Both the position numbers and the translations under genes were made by a program. A stretch of 64,000 nt of DNA from Bacteroidota bacterium (GTDB lineage: Bacteria > Bacteroidota > Bacteroidia > Chitinophagales > Saprospiraceae). The notes under the pieces were generated by a model, which was not told the DNA's origin, searched no databases, and saw only the letters and a program-made list of their open reading frames with translations. This document shows positions 25,472-35,765 of this stretch, piece after piece. The stretch spans positions 1-64,000 of the forward strand of contig CAUJEY010000246.1 of the NCBI GenBank assembly GCA_963169325.1, given 5' to 3'. Each line of letters starts with the position of its first letter. Position 1 is the first letter of the stretch.

Positions 25472-28400
25472 TTATTGTTCTGAAACCATGAAATCAATGT
25501 CAACATACCAGCAATCAATGCCGCCGGTACAGGTGTCTTCCGGGTTATCGCAGGGGAATTCGTCGGGCCGAAGGGTTTGTATGCTGTGCCGGTCGGCCGA
25601 AACCAGGATAGAGGCCGCCGTAGACGCAATGGCCACATCGGTGTCGCGTTCTGGCGAGTTAAAATATACGTACAGGTCGCTTTCGATGCTCATCTCGCCC
25701 ACACCCGGCTCGGTCCGGAAGTGGATCATCCGGAAATCCGTCACATAGTCCACATACTCCTGCTCTTCCACGAAAGCCAACAGTTGGGATTTGTACACTT
25801 TGCCGTTAAACTTAATGTCCTCCCCTTCTTCGTAGGCCCAGGGAGAGAGCCGCCGGCGCAGCGTTTCCTGTAATACACCGGTATAGTACCCGCTATCATA
25901 ACCGGCATGAAAACCGACGCTGAAGGAAAGCAGGATGGGTTCATACAGGGGGTTGACCACCTGCAAGGCGTTGTCCACACCGCCCACAAATTGCGTACAC
26001 AAAGGTTGCAGGTAACGGCGCACCTCTTCCAGCAGGGCAACCGATACTCTTGGCTGGAGGATGTTGACGGCGTTGCGGTTGCGCAATTGCGGCACCAGCA
26101 CCACCGTCACCTGTCCAGGTTGAAATTCAGAGTAAAAACCGTTTTCATCCAGGCCGGAATGGGGGATGGCTTTGGCCTCGTACAGCCCGGGGAATTGTTG
26201 CAGCGTCAGCCGCTCGATGTCCCACAGGGTGACCGCGCGCTGTTTGTGGTGCAGGCGCTCGCTGACGCGGGTGTAAAAGCGGTCGTTTTGCTCGGCGGGG
26301 GTTCCCCCGAAGGAAGCGTAGGGCTGTTCCACTTTCCGGATCGCAGGGATTCTTTCGGTCAGGGCGGTTATAGAGCCGGCGGGTAATGGCCGGAGCAGGT
26401 GCCCGGGGTCGTTGCCGTTCTCTTGAAAAACAGCAGTAATGGACTGGGTATGAATGGCGATGGCGCGGGCAGCGCCGGCAGGGTCTTTTTCTATCGAGGC
26501 GCGCAGCCAGTGCAGCCCGCCGGGCATTTTGGTGGCGTTTTTTCCGGCGTCGCGGCCGATTTGAAAAGCCATCAGACCGGGCTTTTGCAGGCCCAGGGTA
26601 GTGTCGATAAAAATTTCGCTGCCGGTCAAGGCCGTCGCGCGCCAACCCCGGTCAGTGAGGTAATGCCACTGAATGTCTTCCGGGCGCAAAATGTCGGTTG
26701 ATTCGGCCGAACCTTCGGCGACCTGGAACAACAGGTGCAGGTTTTGGGGCGGCTCAAAATTGGAAAACCCGAGATATAGTGCTGCCCGCGGCGTTTGGGG
26801 CAACAGTTTCGGCGATCCATCCGAAATCAACGCCGTGCTGCCAAAGGGTTCAAGATGAAAAAATTGAGCGTCCGCAGTTTGTTGGCCGGCAATGATATTT
26901 TGGGAAGCAGCGTAGCCTATAGAAATGGATTGTAGTGCGGGTGTATATGGTGGATTGGGGAATGTGCCGGTGCCTTTAGCAACCGTGGCAAAAAGTCCCG
27001 GAAAAATACGATGCCCGAAATCCTGTTCCAACGATATCCGGATAAAACCCTGGGAAGGTGTATTGCCCGACTCGCGGAGTTCAGGCAACTCCGGCGCTAA
27101 TGACAAGGCCGGCCATTCGTCCGTGGAAAGGACAATCGTTTTATCCGGAGCCAGTGTCTGGTCTTGTGCCAAATCAAATATATCCGTTTTGGGCGATAAG
27201 GGCGCCGACCAATGACCATTTGAAAGCACCTCAAAAAAAACGGTGTATTTATCATTGGATTTGTAATTGAGCGGGTATCCTGTATAGTACGATTCAAATC
27301 CTTTATTGCCGTCTGGCAAATCAGCCCAGCGCAATTGGATAATCAACTCATCCAACGGTTTGCTGAATACTTCCCGGCTACCGATGTAAAACCGCGCGTT
27401 TTTCCCGGGCGCTGGCCCAAACGGTTGAATCGCATTTCCCATAGCCAAGGCGCCCTGCTCGTTTTGCAAAACCAAGTTTTGTACGCCGGGTTGGTCGGCA
27501 CTGACTGCCACCTCTACTTTCAGGTCGATGCTTTTGACCGTCAATTCCCGGAGCTGGTGGTAAGCCGTTTTATCGCCGTCCAGCATCAGGCGCAGCACCG
27601 GCAGGCGGGTACCCAGGTTGCCGCTCAGCGTTTCCCGCCGGTAGGCTACCGTGGCCGGTTGGCCCGCGTCGAGGCCAAATCGAAAAATGAACTGTTTGTC
27701 GGTCAGGTTTGGTTTTCCGCCCGTGTTATCCGCTTCACCAATGGGCGCCCAGGGAATCCAGTCCTGTGCGCCGCTGGTGTACGCGGAGCATTGTTGAAAA
27801 TCTGCTTCGGTGATCGTTTCGGGGATATGATCGAAGGTAATGGTCAGGGTAATCTGCCGTTGCCCCTCTTCCAGCAACAGCAACGGGGATGCGATGGCAA
27901 AACCGACGGCCGAGGGTTGCATAAAATCCGGATCGCCGAAAAGCGGCCAGCCGGGCGGCGAAGTTTCCAGCGGGGCGCCCAGGCCGTCGGCGGAGTTGGC
28001 CACTTCGGCGGCGAACACGCCACCATCCGGGGTGATCAGGGCCGTTTTTATGGCCGCCAGTTTGGCTTTGTTGACGACTATATCGCGGTTGGTGACATAA
28101 ATCAGCGGTTTGCCCGAACCGTCATTGCCGGCTTTGAGCGCCGTACCTGCCGGCAGCAACTGTTGGGTGGCCTGCGGCGCCAGTTCGAACAGGACGTGTA
28201 CCTCGTCGGGTGTGGGCGGCTGGCGCCGGAACCCAAGCACCTGTTCAAAATAAAAATCCAGGTGTTGCCCGGTGAGGGCATTGATGTCCTGCCGCAGGTG
28301 CTCGTACATGCCGAGAAAAGCCAGCAGGATCGAGAGAAATACCGGATTGTCCTGATTTCCGGCCGCTTTGGCGAGGTATTGCCGGATGCTGGCGAGTGTT

Positions 28401-28630
28401 ACCTGGCCATTGGCATCCTGTAAGGCGGAAAAAAAGGTTTGCCATCCACCTTCAGGTACGTTGCCTTCGTTGTAATAGGCGAACTGGTCGGCCAGCCGGT
28501 AGATAAAAAGCAACAGGTCCTCCACGCGCCGGTCGTCCACCGGGTTGTTTTCCGGCCGCAGGGCATCGAGCAACCGTTGCAACTGGTTGGTACCGTCTCT
28601 TTTTATCGGATGACCTATTTTCCAGGACAT
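25472..28630 (-). CDS. eCIS baseplate J-like protein (Afp11-like)
   Basis: 1052 aa; RVSERLHHKQRAVTLWDIERLTLQQFPGLYEAKAIPH...GQVTVVLVPQLRN typical of putative baseplate assembly proteins. Confidence 0.88.
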   Translation of the reverse strand: MSWKIGHPIKRDGTNQLQRLLDALRPENNPVDDRRVEDLLLFIYRLADQFAYYNEGNVPEGGWQTFFSALQDANGQVTLASIRQYLAKAAGNQDNPVFLSILLAFLGMYEHLRQDINALTGQHLDFYFEQVLGFRRQPPTPDEVHVLFELAPQATQQLLPAGTALKAGNDGSGKPLIYVTNRDIVVNKAKLAAIKTALITPDGGVFAAEVANSADGLGAPLETSPPGWPLFGDPDFMQPSAVGFAIASPLLLLEEGQRQITLTITFDHIPETITEADFQQCSAYTSGAQDWIPWAPIGEADNTGGKPNLTDKQFIFRFGLDAGQPATVAYRRETLSGNLGTRLPVLRLMLDGDKTAYHQLRELTVKSIDLKVEVAVSADQPGVQNLVLQNEQGALAMGNAIQPFGPAPGKNARFYIGSREVFSKPLDELIIQLRWADLPDGNKGFESYYTGYPLNYKSNDKYTVFFEVLSNGHWSAPLSPKTDIFDLAQDQTLAPDKTIVLSTDEWPALSLAPELPELRESGNTPSQGFIRISLEQDFGHRIFPGLFATVAKGTGTFPNPPYTPALQSISIGYAASQNIIAGQQTADAQFFHLEPFGSTALISDGSPKLLPQTPRAALYLGFSNFEPPQNLHLLFQVAEGSAESTDILRPEDIQWHYLTDRGWRATALTGSEIFIDTTLGLQKPGLMAFQIGRDAGKNATKMPGGLHWLRASIEKDPAGAARAIAIHTQSITAVFQENGNDPGHLLRPLPAGSITALTERIPAIRKVEQPYASFGGTPAEQNDRFYTRVSERLHHKQRAVTLWDIERLTLQQFPGLYEAKAIPHSGLDENGFYSEFQPGQVTVVLVPQLRNRNAVNILQPRVSVALLEEVRRYLQPLCTQFVGGVDNALQVVNPLYEPILLSFSVGFHAGYDSGYYTGVLQETLRRRLSPWAYEEGEDIKFNGKVYKSQLLAFVEEQEYVDYVTDFRMIHFRTEPGVGEMSIESDLYVYFNSPERDTDVAIASTAASILVSADRHSIQTLRPDEFPCDNPEDTCTGGIDCWYVDIDFMVSEQ

Positions 28631-28719
28631 GTGGCGATTTTACGATTTACGATTTATGATTTACGATTGGGCTTCCGAATAACGCAATGACCCAATGACG
28701 ATAAGGACCTAATGACCCT

Positions 28720-29148
28720 CTACCGGGCATCCAGGTCGGTACCTTCCTGAATATAGAAAGGGTACACGAAATTGAAACGCGAGTTGGTACTGCGCACGGT
28801 ATAATCCACGGAGATCAGCACCCGGCCCTCCAGTTCGTTGTCCGTTTCGATGCGAACGTCCTTCACATCGATCCGGGGTTCGTGCAAGAGGAGTGCGGTT
28901 TTTATGACTTCGCGCATATAGCTGACCAAGGTAAGGTTGAGGGGCTCAAATAACATCTGGTCGAGGTTGCAACCGAAATCCAGCTCCAGTACGCGCTCGC
29001 CAGGGCGGGTAGAGAGGATGATTTCCAGACTTTGCTGAATGTCGGTGTACGCTTCCACTATCCGGACATCCCGGGTCGTTTTGTCGAAGGCGGGCGGAAA
29101 GCCCAATCCTTTACCTAAAAATTCCAAACCGGTGTTTTGCATGGCCAT
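28720..29148 (-). CDS. GPW/gp25 family baseplate wedge protein
   Basis: DVRIVEAYTDIQQSLEIILSTRPGERVLELDFGCNLDQMLFEPLN. Confidence 0.92.
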   Translation of the reverse strand: MAMQNTGLEFLGKGLGFPPAFDKTTRDVRIVEAYTDIQQSLEIILSTRPGERVLELDFGCNLDQMLFEPLNLTLVSYMREVIKTALLLHEPRIDVKDVRIETDNELEGRVLISVDYTVRSTNSRFNFVYPFYIQEGTDLDAR

Positions 29149-29165
29149 GGTATTTACATCTCCTT

Positions 29166-29456
29166 TTATCCAATATTAACTGTAAGGCAACCTGCTACAA
29201 TACTCCCCCCGTGCGCGGTACTGTCGCCCATCCGGGCCGCGGGTTTGCCGTTGATAAACACGGTGTTAGAGCCGGCAATGATTTGATCTACGGGTCCGGT
29301 GCACAGGGCCATATCGTTGACGCGCGCGGCAGGGATACCACCGATGTTGACATTAGGTGAACCAACCGGCCCGACTGGGCCACCCACATGCGGGGTATTG
29401 CCAGTCGACATCGGACAAGTATGCATATCGCCCATCCGGGCTGCCGGTTTTCCCAT
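29166..29456 (-). CDS. PAAR domain protein (spike tip)
   Basis: MGKPAARMGDMHTCP...INGKPAARMGDSTAHGGSIVAGCLTVNIG. Confidence 0.95.
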   Translation of the reverse strand: MGKPAARMGDMHTCPMSTGNTPHVGGPVGPVGSPNVNIGGIPAARVNDMALCTGPVDQIIAGSNTVFINGKPAARMGDSTAHGGSIVAGCLTVNIG

Positions 29457-29459
29457 GAT

Positions 29460-31184
29460 TCAATTGATGTTTACGATCGATCCTTTAATCGCGGTAACGC
29501 CTGTGGCCTGGAGATTTGCCTGACCGTTGGATTGCACCTTCCAGGACGTGCCGGCCTGGGTGGCGCATTCGCCTTTGGCGTCTACCTTAATGTCTTTATT
29601 GCTTTTCAGGGTAATGCCTTTATCGTTCATTTCGATGCTGTTGCCGTTTTGATCGGACAGCACGAGACCTTTGCCTTTGTCGGACAATACAAGTTTGTTG
29701 TGTTCGGGTGTTTCCAGGGTAAGCGAACCGTCTTTTTCGTGGAAAACGAGCCGGATACCGTCCCGCGAGACGTAGCCTTTTTCGTCGTTTTCTTTCGAGG
29801 CGGTGAACGGCGCGGGTTTTTCGCGGCTGTGTAACATGCCCAGGATAACGGCGTCGCGGGGGTCGTCGTTAATAAAACCCATGATCACTTCGTCGTTTAC
29901 TTCCGGCAGGAAAAAGGTGCCCCGCTTATCGCCGGCATCGAGCGTGGCGACCCTGGCCCATACGCCCGGGGCTGCATCGTCAAGTACCGGCAGGCGCACC
30001 CGAACCAGGAACCTGTCCTGATCGTCGGCTTCAATTTGCGTCACGATGCCGATCTGCAGGCCGCTGACGGCCGGCAACATCCCCGCCGCTTTCGGCGCTT
30101 CCATTTTGACGATTTCGGCAAACCATTTGGGCGACAGCCCGAATTCGATTTCCGTCAGCCAACCTGCATCCATGTATTCGTGATGCACGGCGGCCACGTA
30201 AACCGGGCCGTTGAACCGGTCGCCGAAGCCGTACAACACGACGGTTTGTCCCGGTTTGATGGCGTTGTAGCCCTGAAACTGCACCCGTCCGCAGGTACGG
30301 GACAGGCGATCTTTCAGGAGGCGGGCATCGGCCCAGGCCTGGAGCTCGGCGTCCGGTACGTTACCTCCGTGCCGGCAGGTGCTGGGGTCCGGGCCATTGG
30401 CGGCGGCGAGAGTTTGGCCGGGCAGGTTGCCGTTCTGTTTGACCGCCGGTTCTTTAGCTGTTATTTCCACGATGGCCTGTTCGTCGGGGTTCCAGCTGCG
30501 GGCCACCACTTTTTCGAACTGGTCGCGCAATTCCAGGCCGCCGTCGAATTCGATCACCGTGGCGCCATAATGCAGGTGCAGGGCCGGCGTTTGTTTGAAA
30601 TCGGGTGGCTGAATGTGGGCCATGCCGTCGTCTACGATCGTCAGCAGACCGTTGGCATCCATGCGGCTGAGCAGGAAATCCCAATCGGTGCAGTCGTATT
30701 GCACCAGGTCGGCGTGTTTGTGTTTGGTGGCGGCAATCCGGGCCTTTGGGTCGTAATCTTTGAGCAGTTCGGCTGCCAGCGCGCTGTCGGTCAGGTTTTC
30801 AAAATACCGGCCCCGGCGGCGCAGGGTCATGCGGTAAGCGGCGTCGCGGCACTCCACTTCCAAAAAAGACGATCCGCGGCGAATAGTGATCTGTTGTTTG
30901 ATGACGATGCCTTTGAACACGCGGGCCTCATCGTTCAGGTAGCCCAGGAAAATTTCCAACGTATTGCCCGGCACGAACCACGCTTCGTTGCTGATCTCAA
31001 AATCCTGGGCGGCCACATCGCCGTCCACGATCAACACTTTGGCATACGGAATGCGGTTGACTTCTTTGCTCACCGATAAGCCATAAACAGATACCCGGCC
31101 CGGCAAGACCTCTCCATTTACCCGGAGCGAAAAAGCGACAACGCCTTGCTCCCCTTTGGCTGGTATCAATTGAGCGTTAGACAT
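29460..31184 (-). CDS. VgrG-like spike protein (Afp8-like)
   Basis: Phage late control D-like N-terminus and Gp5-like OB/C-terminal region (GIVTQIEADDQDRFLVRVRLPVLDDAAPGVWARVA...DEVIMGFINDDPRDAVILGMLHS). Confidence 0.92.
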   Translation of the reverse strand: MSNAQLIPAKGEQGVVAFSLRVNGEVLPGRVSVYGLSVSKEVNRIPYAKVLIVDGDVAAQDFEISNEAWFVPGNTLEIFLGYLNDEARVFKGIVIKQQITIRRGSSFLEVECRDAAYRMTLRRRGRYFENLTDSALAAELLKDYDPKARIAATKHKHADLVQYDCTDWDFLLSRMDANGLLTIVDDGMAHIQPPDFKQTPALHLHYGATVIEFDGGLELRDQFEKVVARSWNPDEQAIVEITAKEPAVKQNGNLPGQTLAAANGPDPSTCRHGGNVPDAELQAWADARLLKDRLSRTCGRVQFQGYNAIKPGQTVVLYGFGDRFNGPVYVAAVHHEYMDAGWLTEIEFGLSPKWFAEIVKMEAPKAAGMLPAVSGLQIGIVTQIEADDQDRFLVRVRLPVLDDAAPGVWARVATLDAGDKRGTFFLPEVNDEVIMGFINDDPRDAVILGMLHSREKPAPFTASKENDEKGYVSRDGIRLVFHEKDGSLTLETPEHNKLVLSDKGKGLVLSDQNGNSIEMNDKGITLKSNKDIKVDAKGECATQAGTSWKVQSNGQANLQATGVTAIKGSIVNIN

Positions 31185-31911
31185 CCTGTTTTTTTATGGG
31201 CGGAAATATGACACTGGAGCCGGCTTTTAAATTCCGGAATTGTATGAGTTTGTTGGCCTGTGCTACGGCTATATAATAGGCTGTGTCGCCGTACACGTTT
31301 TCAGCCATCAGCGGCAGGGTGTTGCCTTCTTTAACGGTGAAGGCGTGCGTAATGTCGGGCGATTGAAAACGATCTTCGTAGATGCGTTTGGCATCCCGGT
31401 TGACTTCTACAAATGTTGCATTCACCGTTGCACGTATTGGAGCGCCCTGATTGTCAAACAACTTGTAGTTGACATTCATACTTTCCAAACAACACCCAAA
31501 AACCAAACTCCCCCAAACAATCAGCAGATGGTTGGGTTTGTGATTTTTTCCGTCTATCTTAAATACGACATACTCAAGGCTTTGTATCTTGCTTTCCACT
31601 GTTTCGCCAGGAATATCTTCTGTAATAATCTCATAGGCATTTTGGTCCGCCATTCTTACCTGATCGAAAGTGGGTATCGCTCCGGTTGAGTCAAATAAAA
31701 ATTCAAAAGTTAACTTTCTGGGAGGGGTCTTATCCCATTTGGGGTCAAAACTGGATGTGCCTCTGCTTTGCCTGCCTTTGTAATCTACTGCATAGCTTAC
31801 CGCGTAAGTTTCAGGGTTTGCCTGGATATAAAAAACGCCTTCCCCGATCTTTTTATCAAATTTAGAAGAGGTGTAAGCTTCAATATAAAGTCTTGTTATT
31901 TGTCCGCTCAT
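31177..31911 (-). CDS. eCIS tube/LysM-type adaptor protein (Afp7-like)
   Basis: GVFYIQANPETYAVSYAVDYK...KLTFEFLFDSTGAIP; C-terminal LysM-like VKEGNTLPLMAENVYGDTAYYIAVAQANKLIQFRNLKAGSSVIFPP. Confidence 0.88.
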   Translation of the reverse strand: MSGQITRLYIEAYTSSKFDKKIGEGVFYIQANPETYAVSYAVDYKGRQSRGTSSFDPKWDKTPPRKLTFEFLFDSTGAIPTFDQVRMADQNAYEIITEDIPGETVESKIQSLEYVVFKIDGKNHKPNHLLIVWGSLVFGCCLESMNVNYKLFDNQGAPIRATVNATFVEVNRDAKRIYEDRFQSPDITHAFTVKEGNTLPLMAENVYGDTAYYIAVAQANKLIQFRNLKAGSSVIFPPIKKQDV

Positions 31912-32081
31912 CTTTCGTCTCTGGCTTTTAATTTACGCAATAAAAGTTTTTGAATTTGCCCTTCAAGGTCGGCTACCGGCTCAGTTGTGGCGGCCGGGTT
32001 GCGATTTCCGTCTGTTCCGACGCCAGCGCCTTCGTCCGAAAGGCTGGCTTTTATGTTGGTCTCCCGTATAAGAATCGGCAT
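31908..32081 (-). CDS. DUF5908-like small eCIS protein (57 aa)
   Basis: Start reset to ATG 32081: MPILIRETNIKASLSDEG...; ATGA overlap with the downstream gene; the ORF-track start at 32162 overlaps the tube gene. Confidence 0.75.
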   Translation of the reverse strand: MPILIRETNIKASLSDEGAGVGTDGNRNPAATTEPVADLEGQIQKLLLRKLKARDER

Positions 32082-32088
32082 AACGCAA

Positions 32089-32577
32089 TTACTCCTGATT
32101 GATGGTGAAAGAATCATAACGCATCTCCATGGTCTCAATAACGACCTGATTTTCTTCGGCATTGAAGTCAGCTATCGTCCACTTTTTAGGCCAGGCCCGT
32201 TTAATATACCAAGTCATAGATGGGTTTCCATCGGGGCGCAGCAAACTAATTTGAAGATTTGCAGGGTGTACCCTAAATTCCTGCATGGTTGAATTGAACC
32301 AGGCTTGCCATAGATCGAGGCTTGGTTTTGGTTCGGACGGAATCCAAAGCCCTCTTTTCAGCACCAATTCCGAATATTGGGTTTTGACCGGCAATGCATA
32401 ATCGTACGCTTGTCCGCCCTCCCGGAAGGTTTCCGTGACTATTTCTTTGGTCAATCCGGATGCGGATTGAAAGCTAAATTCTAATTCCAGATACTTGTTC
32501 AGAATAGGAATCTTCAACGGCATGGAGACCTTAAAATAGAACCCTAAAGGAGGAGTATATGGATTATATTCACCCAT
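32089..32577 (-). CDS. Phage tail tube-like protein (second tube, Afp5-like)
   Basis: FYFKVSMP...ELEFSFQSASGLTKEIVTETFREGG; gp19-like C-terminus. Confidence 0.9.
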   Translation of the reverse strand: MGEYNPYTPPLGFYFKVSMPLKIPILNKYLELEFSFQSASGLTKEIVTETFREGGQAYDYALPVKTQYSELVLKRGLWIPSEPKPSLDLWQAWFNSTMQEFRVHPANLQISLLRPDGNPSMTWYIKRAWPKKWTIADFNAEENQVVIETMEMRYDSFTINQE

Positions 32578-32579
32578 GA

Positions 32580-33065
32580 TTATGCTAAGGTTACACCTAA
32601 TGAAAATTCTACAGACGATAGCCGGGGATTGAGTGTTATGCCTTCATGCGCCAATACCAAGGTTTCTATGGCAATTTCATTGTTTTGCGCATTCAGGTCG
32701 GTAGAGGTAACTTTTGTAGGAAATGCATTCCGCACCACCCAGGTCATAACCGGATCACCTTTGGCATCCAACAGGCTTATTGATAGGTCCAAACGTTGCG
32801 GTTCGAGACCGTTTTCTCCATTCCACCATCTGAAAAAATCATCATTGTTAGCCGTGGTGCCCCGTTTTAAAGTGAGTTCGCCGAAGGTTTTCATACCGGG
32901 GATCTGGCGTTTTACAAAACCCGTATCCATACCGCTCCGGTATTCTGCTTTATCTCGGGTCATTTCCAATCCGGTGACCTCTTGAAAACTCATCTTGAGA
33001 TTCTGACCTATGTCCACGCTGAAATAGAATTTCGTCAGCGGGTATTCATTTATTTGATTTGCCAT
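32580..33065 (-). CDS. Phage tail tube protein (main tube, Afp1-like)
   Basis: YPLTKFYFSVDIGQNLKMSFQEVTGLEMTRDKAEYRSGMD...ELTLKRGTTANND. Confidence 0.93.
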   Translation of the reverse strand: MANQINEYPLTKFYFSVDIGQNLKMSFQEVTGLEMTRDKAEYRSGMDTGFVKRQIPGMKTFGELTLKRGTTANNDDFFRWWNGENGLEPQRLDLSISLLDAKGDPVMTWVVRNAFPTKVTSTDLNAQNNEIAIETLVLAHEGITLNPRLSSVEFSLGVTLA

Positions 33066-33077
33066 AGTTTTAATATT

Positions 33078-34547
33078 TTATGCTTCCTGCAATTTGTGTG
33101 AAAAACGAAGAATAATGAATTCAGCTGGGCGCACGGCGGCGACGCCGACATCGACGATGAGCCGGCCTTCCAGGATGTCCTGCGCCGTCATGGTGACGCC
33201 GAGGCCGACATTTACGAAAAATGCCTGTTGGGTGGATGTTCCGGCCAATGCGCCGGCCTGCCATTGATCGGTCAGGAAATTTTCGATGGTTCCTTTTACA
33301 CTCACCCAGGTGCTTTGGGTATTGGGTTCGAACACAAAATTTTCGATAGCTTTACTGATGGATTCCTCCAGGAAAAGGAACAAGCGCCGTACCGGGATAT
33401 ACCGCCATTCGTTGCTGTTTCCATCCAGGGTCCGGGCGCCCCAAACGAGGATACCTTTGTCGGAAAAGGAACGGATCACGTTGATTGACTTGCCGCTGGG
33501 GTGTACGTTCAGGTTTTCCTGCTGCTCGTTGCTGATTTTTACTGTGGGTCGCACGACGCTGTTAACGCTGACGTTGGCCGGCGCTTTAAATACGCCCCGG
33601 CTGTTGTCTGTCCGGGTATAAATGCCGGCCATGGCGCCACTGGGCGGCAGGGTCACCCGAAAACTATCGATAATCGCTTTGATGCGGGCATAGGCGCCGT
33701 TGTCGAGGTGATAAAGCGAACGCGACTCATAATACGTTTTTTTATCGACTGGGGGAGTAGTCGCCAGAGGTTCCGCCAATACGGAAAGGTCGGAGGTATC
33801 GTATTTCAGCATTACATCGGTAACGGGCGGCGTGGTACCAATGATGACGGTTGTTTTGATTTTGGATTCATCATAGCCGTACCCCAGCGTGCTTTCCAGC
33901 CAGGGATAGTACGCGGCGCCGTAATTCAGGTTATTCGTGCCGATATTTTCGCGGAAGCCTTTTATAACTGCATCGCCTTCCGCGCCGCTGTGTACATCGA
34001 TGAGGGTAAAACGATCTTTGAGGTCGGCACACTGGTCCAGGGTTATTTTGTAATGGCCGTAGTAATCAGCCGGTACGGATACCCCGTTCAGATCAGGAGT
34101 CAGGATTAGGGTAGGTTCATCCTCCTTTTTCAATGCATCTAAACCATTCTTCAATGTCTTTACATCAATAAAAGGTGATTTAATAGCATAAGTACCTACT
34201 GAAACAATATAACAGGGGCCTCCTCCATTGGCAAAATACATCAATAATTGATAGTACAACCAATAGGTGGGTTTAGCCGGGGCGGTGGGTAGTTTCGTCA
34301 CATTAAAAAATTCATCAGCAGGAGCGCTTTTCGTCACTTCTGCTGTTAAAGTTTCTGAAAAAGCGCCTCCAAACAAGGCCCGGTATTCCGTCATAGAACT
34401 GATCCGGCGCACTTCGAGGGCCGACGGGCTTCGCTCCGTGTAACCGATAAAAGCGGGAATAGCCGTCGAGACCGGGACGACGGAGGGCGGCAGGGTGGAG
34501 ATTTCTTCCACGTAAACGCCGGGCGTTTTGTATGTTCTCATGGACAA
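33078..34547 (-). CDS. Phage tail sheath protein
   Basis: YKTPGVYVEEISTLPPSVVPVSTAIPAFIGYTE N-terminus; GARTLDGNSNEWRYIPVRRLFLFLEESISKAIENFVFEPN C-terminus. Confidence 0.96.
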   Translation of the reverse strand: MSMRTYKTPGVYVEEISTLPPSVVPVSTAIPAFIGYTERSPSALEVRRISSMTEYRALFGGAFSETLTAEVTKSAPADEFFNVTKLPTAPAKPTYWLYYQLLMYFANGGGPCYIVSVGTYAIKSPFIDVKTLKNGLDALKKEDEPTLILTPDLNGVSVPADYYGHYKITLDQCADLKDRFTLIDVHSGAEGDAVIKGFRENIGTNNLNYGAAYYPWLESTLGYGYDESKIKTTVIIGTTPPVTDVMLKYDTSDLSVLAEPLATTPPVDKKTYYESRSLYHLDNGAYARIKAIIDSFRVTLPPSGAMAGIYTRTDNSRGVFKAPANVSVNSVVRPTVKISNEQQENLNVHPSGKSINVIRSFSDKGILVWGARTLDGNSNEWRYIPVRRLFLFLEESISKAIENFVFEPNTQSTWVSVKGTIENFLTDQWQAGALAGTSTQQAFFVNVGLGVTMTAQDILEGRLIVDVGVAAVRPAEFIILRFSHKLQEA

Positions 34548-34556
34548 AAGGTTTTG

Positions 34557-35765
34557 TTAACTGGTGCCAGGAATAATTTTATCAAAATCTGTTTTATTCA
34601 GGTGTATTTCGGAATAATAGTCGGCGCCTTCCGGGTAGACCCGGTCCGGTGCGGGGTTGGGCAATAAGATCTCTTCACTGGAATTGACTTTGCGAAAAAG
34701 CATTTTCCGGTACTTGTTCACCAGGGGTTGTTTTGTTTTGCTCAACAGTTGGTTCGCCACGCCCGGGGTTTCTAACTTCACGCTACAAGCCGGGTTGGCG
34801 GCGTCCGGCGACTGATTCGTATCGAACAGGTAGCGCCAAAAGGTGGAGCGGTTTTGCCACCACAGAGTGTACACAGGACTGAGCAGCCGCTGGTCGGTTG
34901 CCAGTAAGGAGTAGGTCGTCGTCGGATTGCCGGGCAAATGAAATAACTCGACCACACCGAATGCATCCGCAGGGACATCCCCTTTGTTCCAAAAAAAAGT
35001 TCGTTTCAGCGACGGAATTTCGCTGCCATTCCGCGCGAACGCTTTTCGTTCGTATACCCCGGAGGGAAGCTCCCTCGGAACGAATTGGCAGGTCCTCAAA
35101 AAATCTTCTTCTTCCGCTTTTTCAAAAACGATTTCCGTCGAGGCTAAAGAACCGGTCAGTTTAAATTGTACAAAATCCGTTTGTAGCGTCGAGACATCGA
35201 CCGACAGATTATTCGCAAGGAAAGGGACCCGGTCGAGCGCCGACGCATAGTTTTGCGGGGGCGATAGTTGTGGCGGCGTTGTATTCAGGTAATTGGTGTT
35301 TGCAAAGCGGTTGCCGGCTAAGTTGGAAAAATAATAAACGGAGCCCAAGGGGTTGTTGCCGTCGATGTTCGTGAAGTTGAAAAACGCCGGATTTTTTACC
35401 CGCAGGACGAAAGTCAGTTTAAATGGCGCGTCGAGGGGGATGAAGGGCTGAAAATTGTTTGCCGCTACCGGCTTGACGCGCAGCCATAAGGAGAACCCGC
35501 TGTTTTCGACGCGGAATACCATTTTTGCCTGTTGCATGATTTTTTGAGTGGTCGCGGAAGGCGTGATTTCCAGGTCTTCGGCTACGGAATACTTCCTGGT
35601 GGCGTCGGCGTCTGCCGCGAATTCTTCCTGCTTGACGGTTTTTAAGGTATTGGGTCTTCCATTCGCATCAATCAAATCGCCGGGGTTAATGTCCGCAGGG
35701 TGGAGGTAGTATGCCTGCCACAGGCAAACCTTGCACAAAGGGCGATATGTGAGTACGTTGCTCAT
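34557..35765 (-). CDS. eCIS-associated protein of unknown function (402 aa)
   Basis: Between sheath and DUF4255 genes, ATGA overlap with DUF4255 (35762-35765); no domain recognised. Confidence 0.7.
   Translation of the reverse strand: MSNVLTYRPLCKVCLWQAYYLHPADINPGDLIDANGRPNTLKTVKQEEFAADADATRKYSVAEDLEITPSATTQKIMQQAKMVFRVENSGFSLWLRVKPVAANNFQPFIPLDAPFKLTFVLRVKNPAFFNFTNIDGNNPLGSVYYFSNLAGNRFANTNYLNTTPPQLSPPQNYASALDRVPFLANNLSVDVSTLQTDFVQFKLTGSLASTEIVFEKAEEEDFLRTCQFVPRELPSGVYERKAFARNGSEIPSLKRTFFWNKGDVPADAFGVVELFHLPGNPTTTYSLLATDQRLLSPVYTLWWQNRSTFWRYLFDTNQSPDAANPACSVKLETPGVANQLLSKTKQPLVNKYRKMLFRKVNSSEEILLPNPAPDRVYPEGADYYSEIHLNKTDFDKIIPGTS

Noticed and set aside
27335-28423. 362-aa plus-strand ORF
   Set aside because: Antisense to the J-like baseplate gene; low-plausibility composition.
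30036-31079. 347-aa plus-strand ORF rich in H/F/G
   Set aside because: Antisense shadow ORF of the VgrG-like gene.
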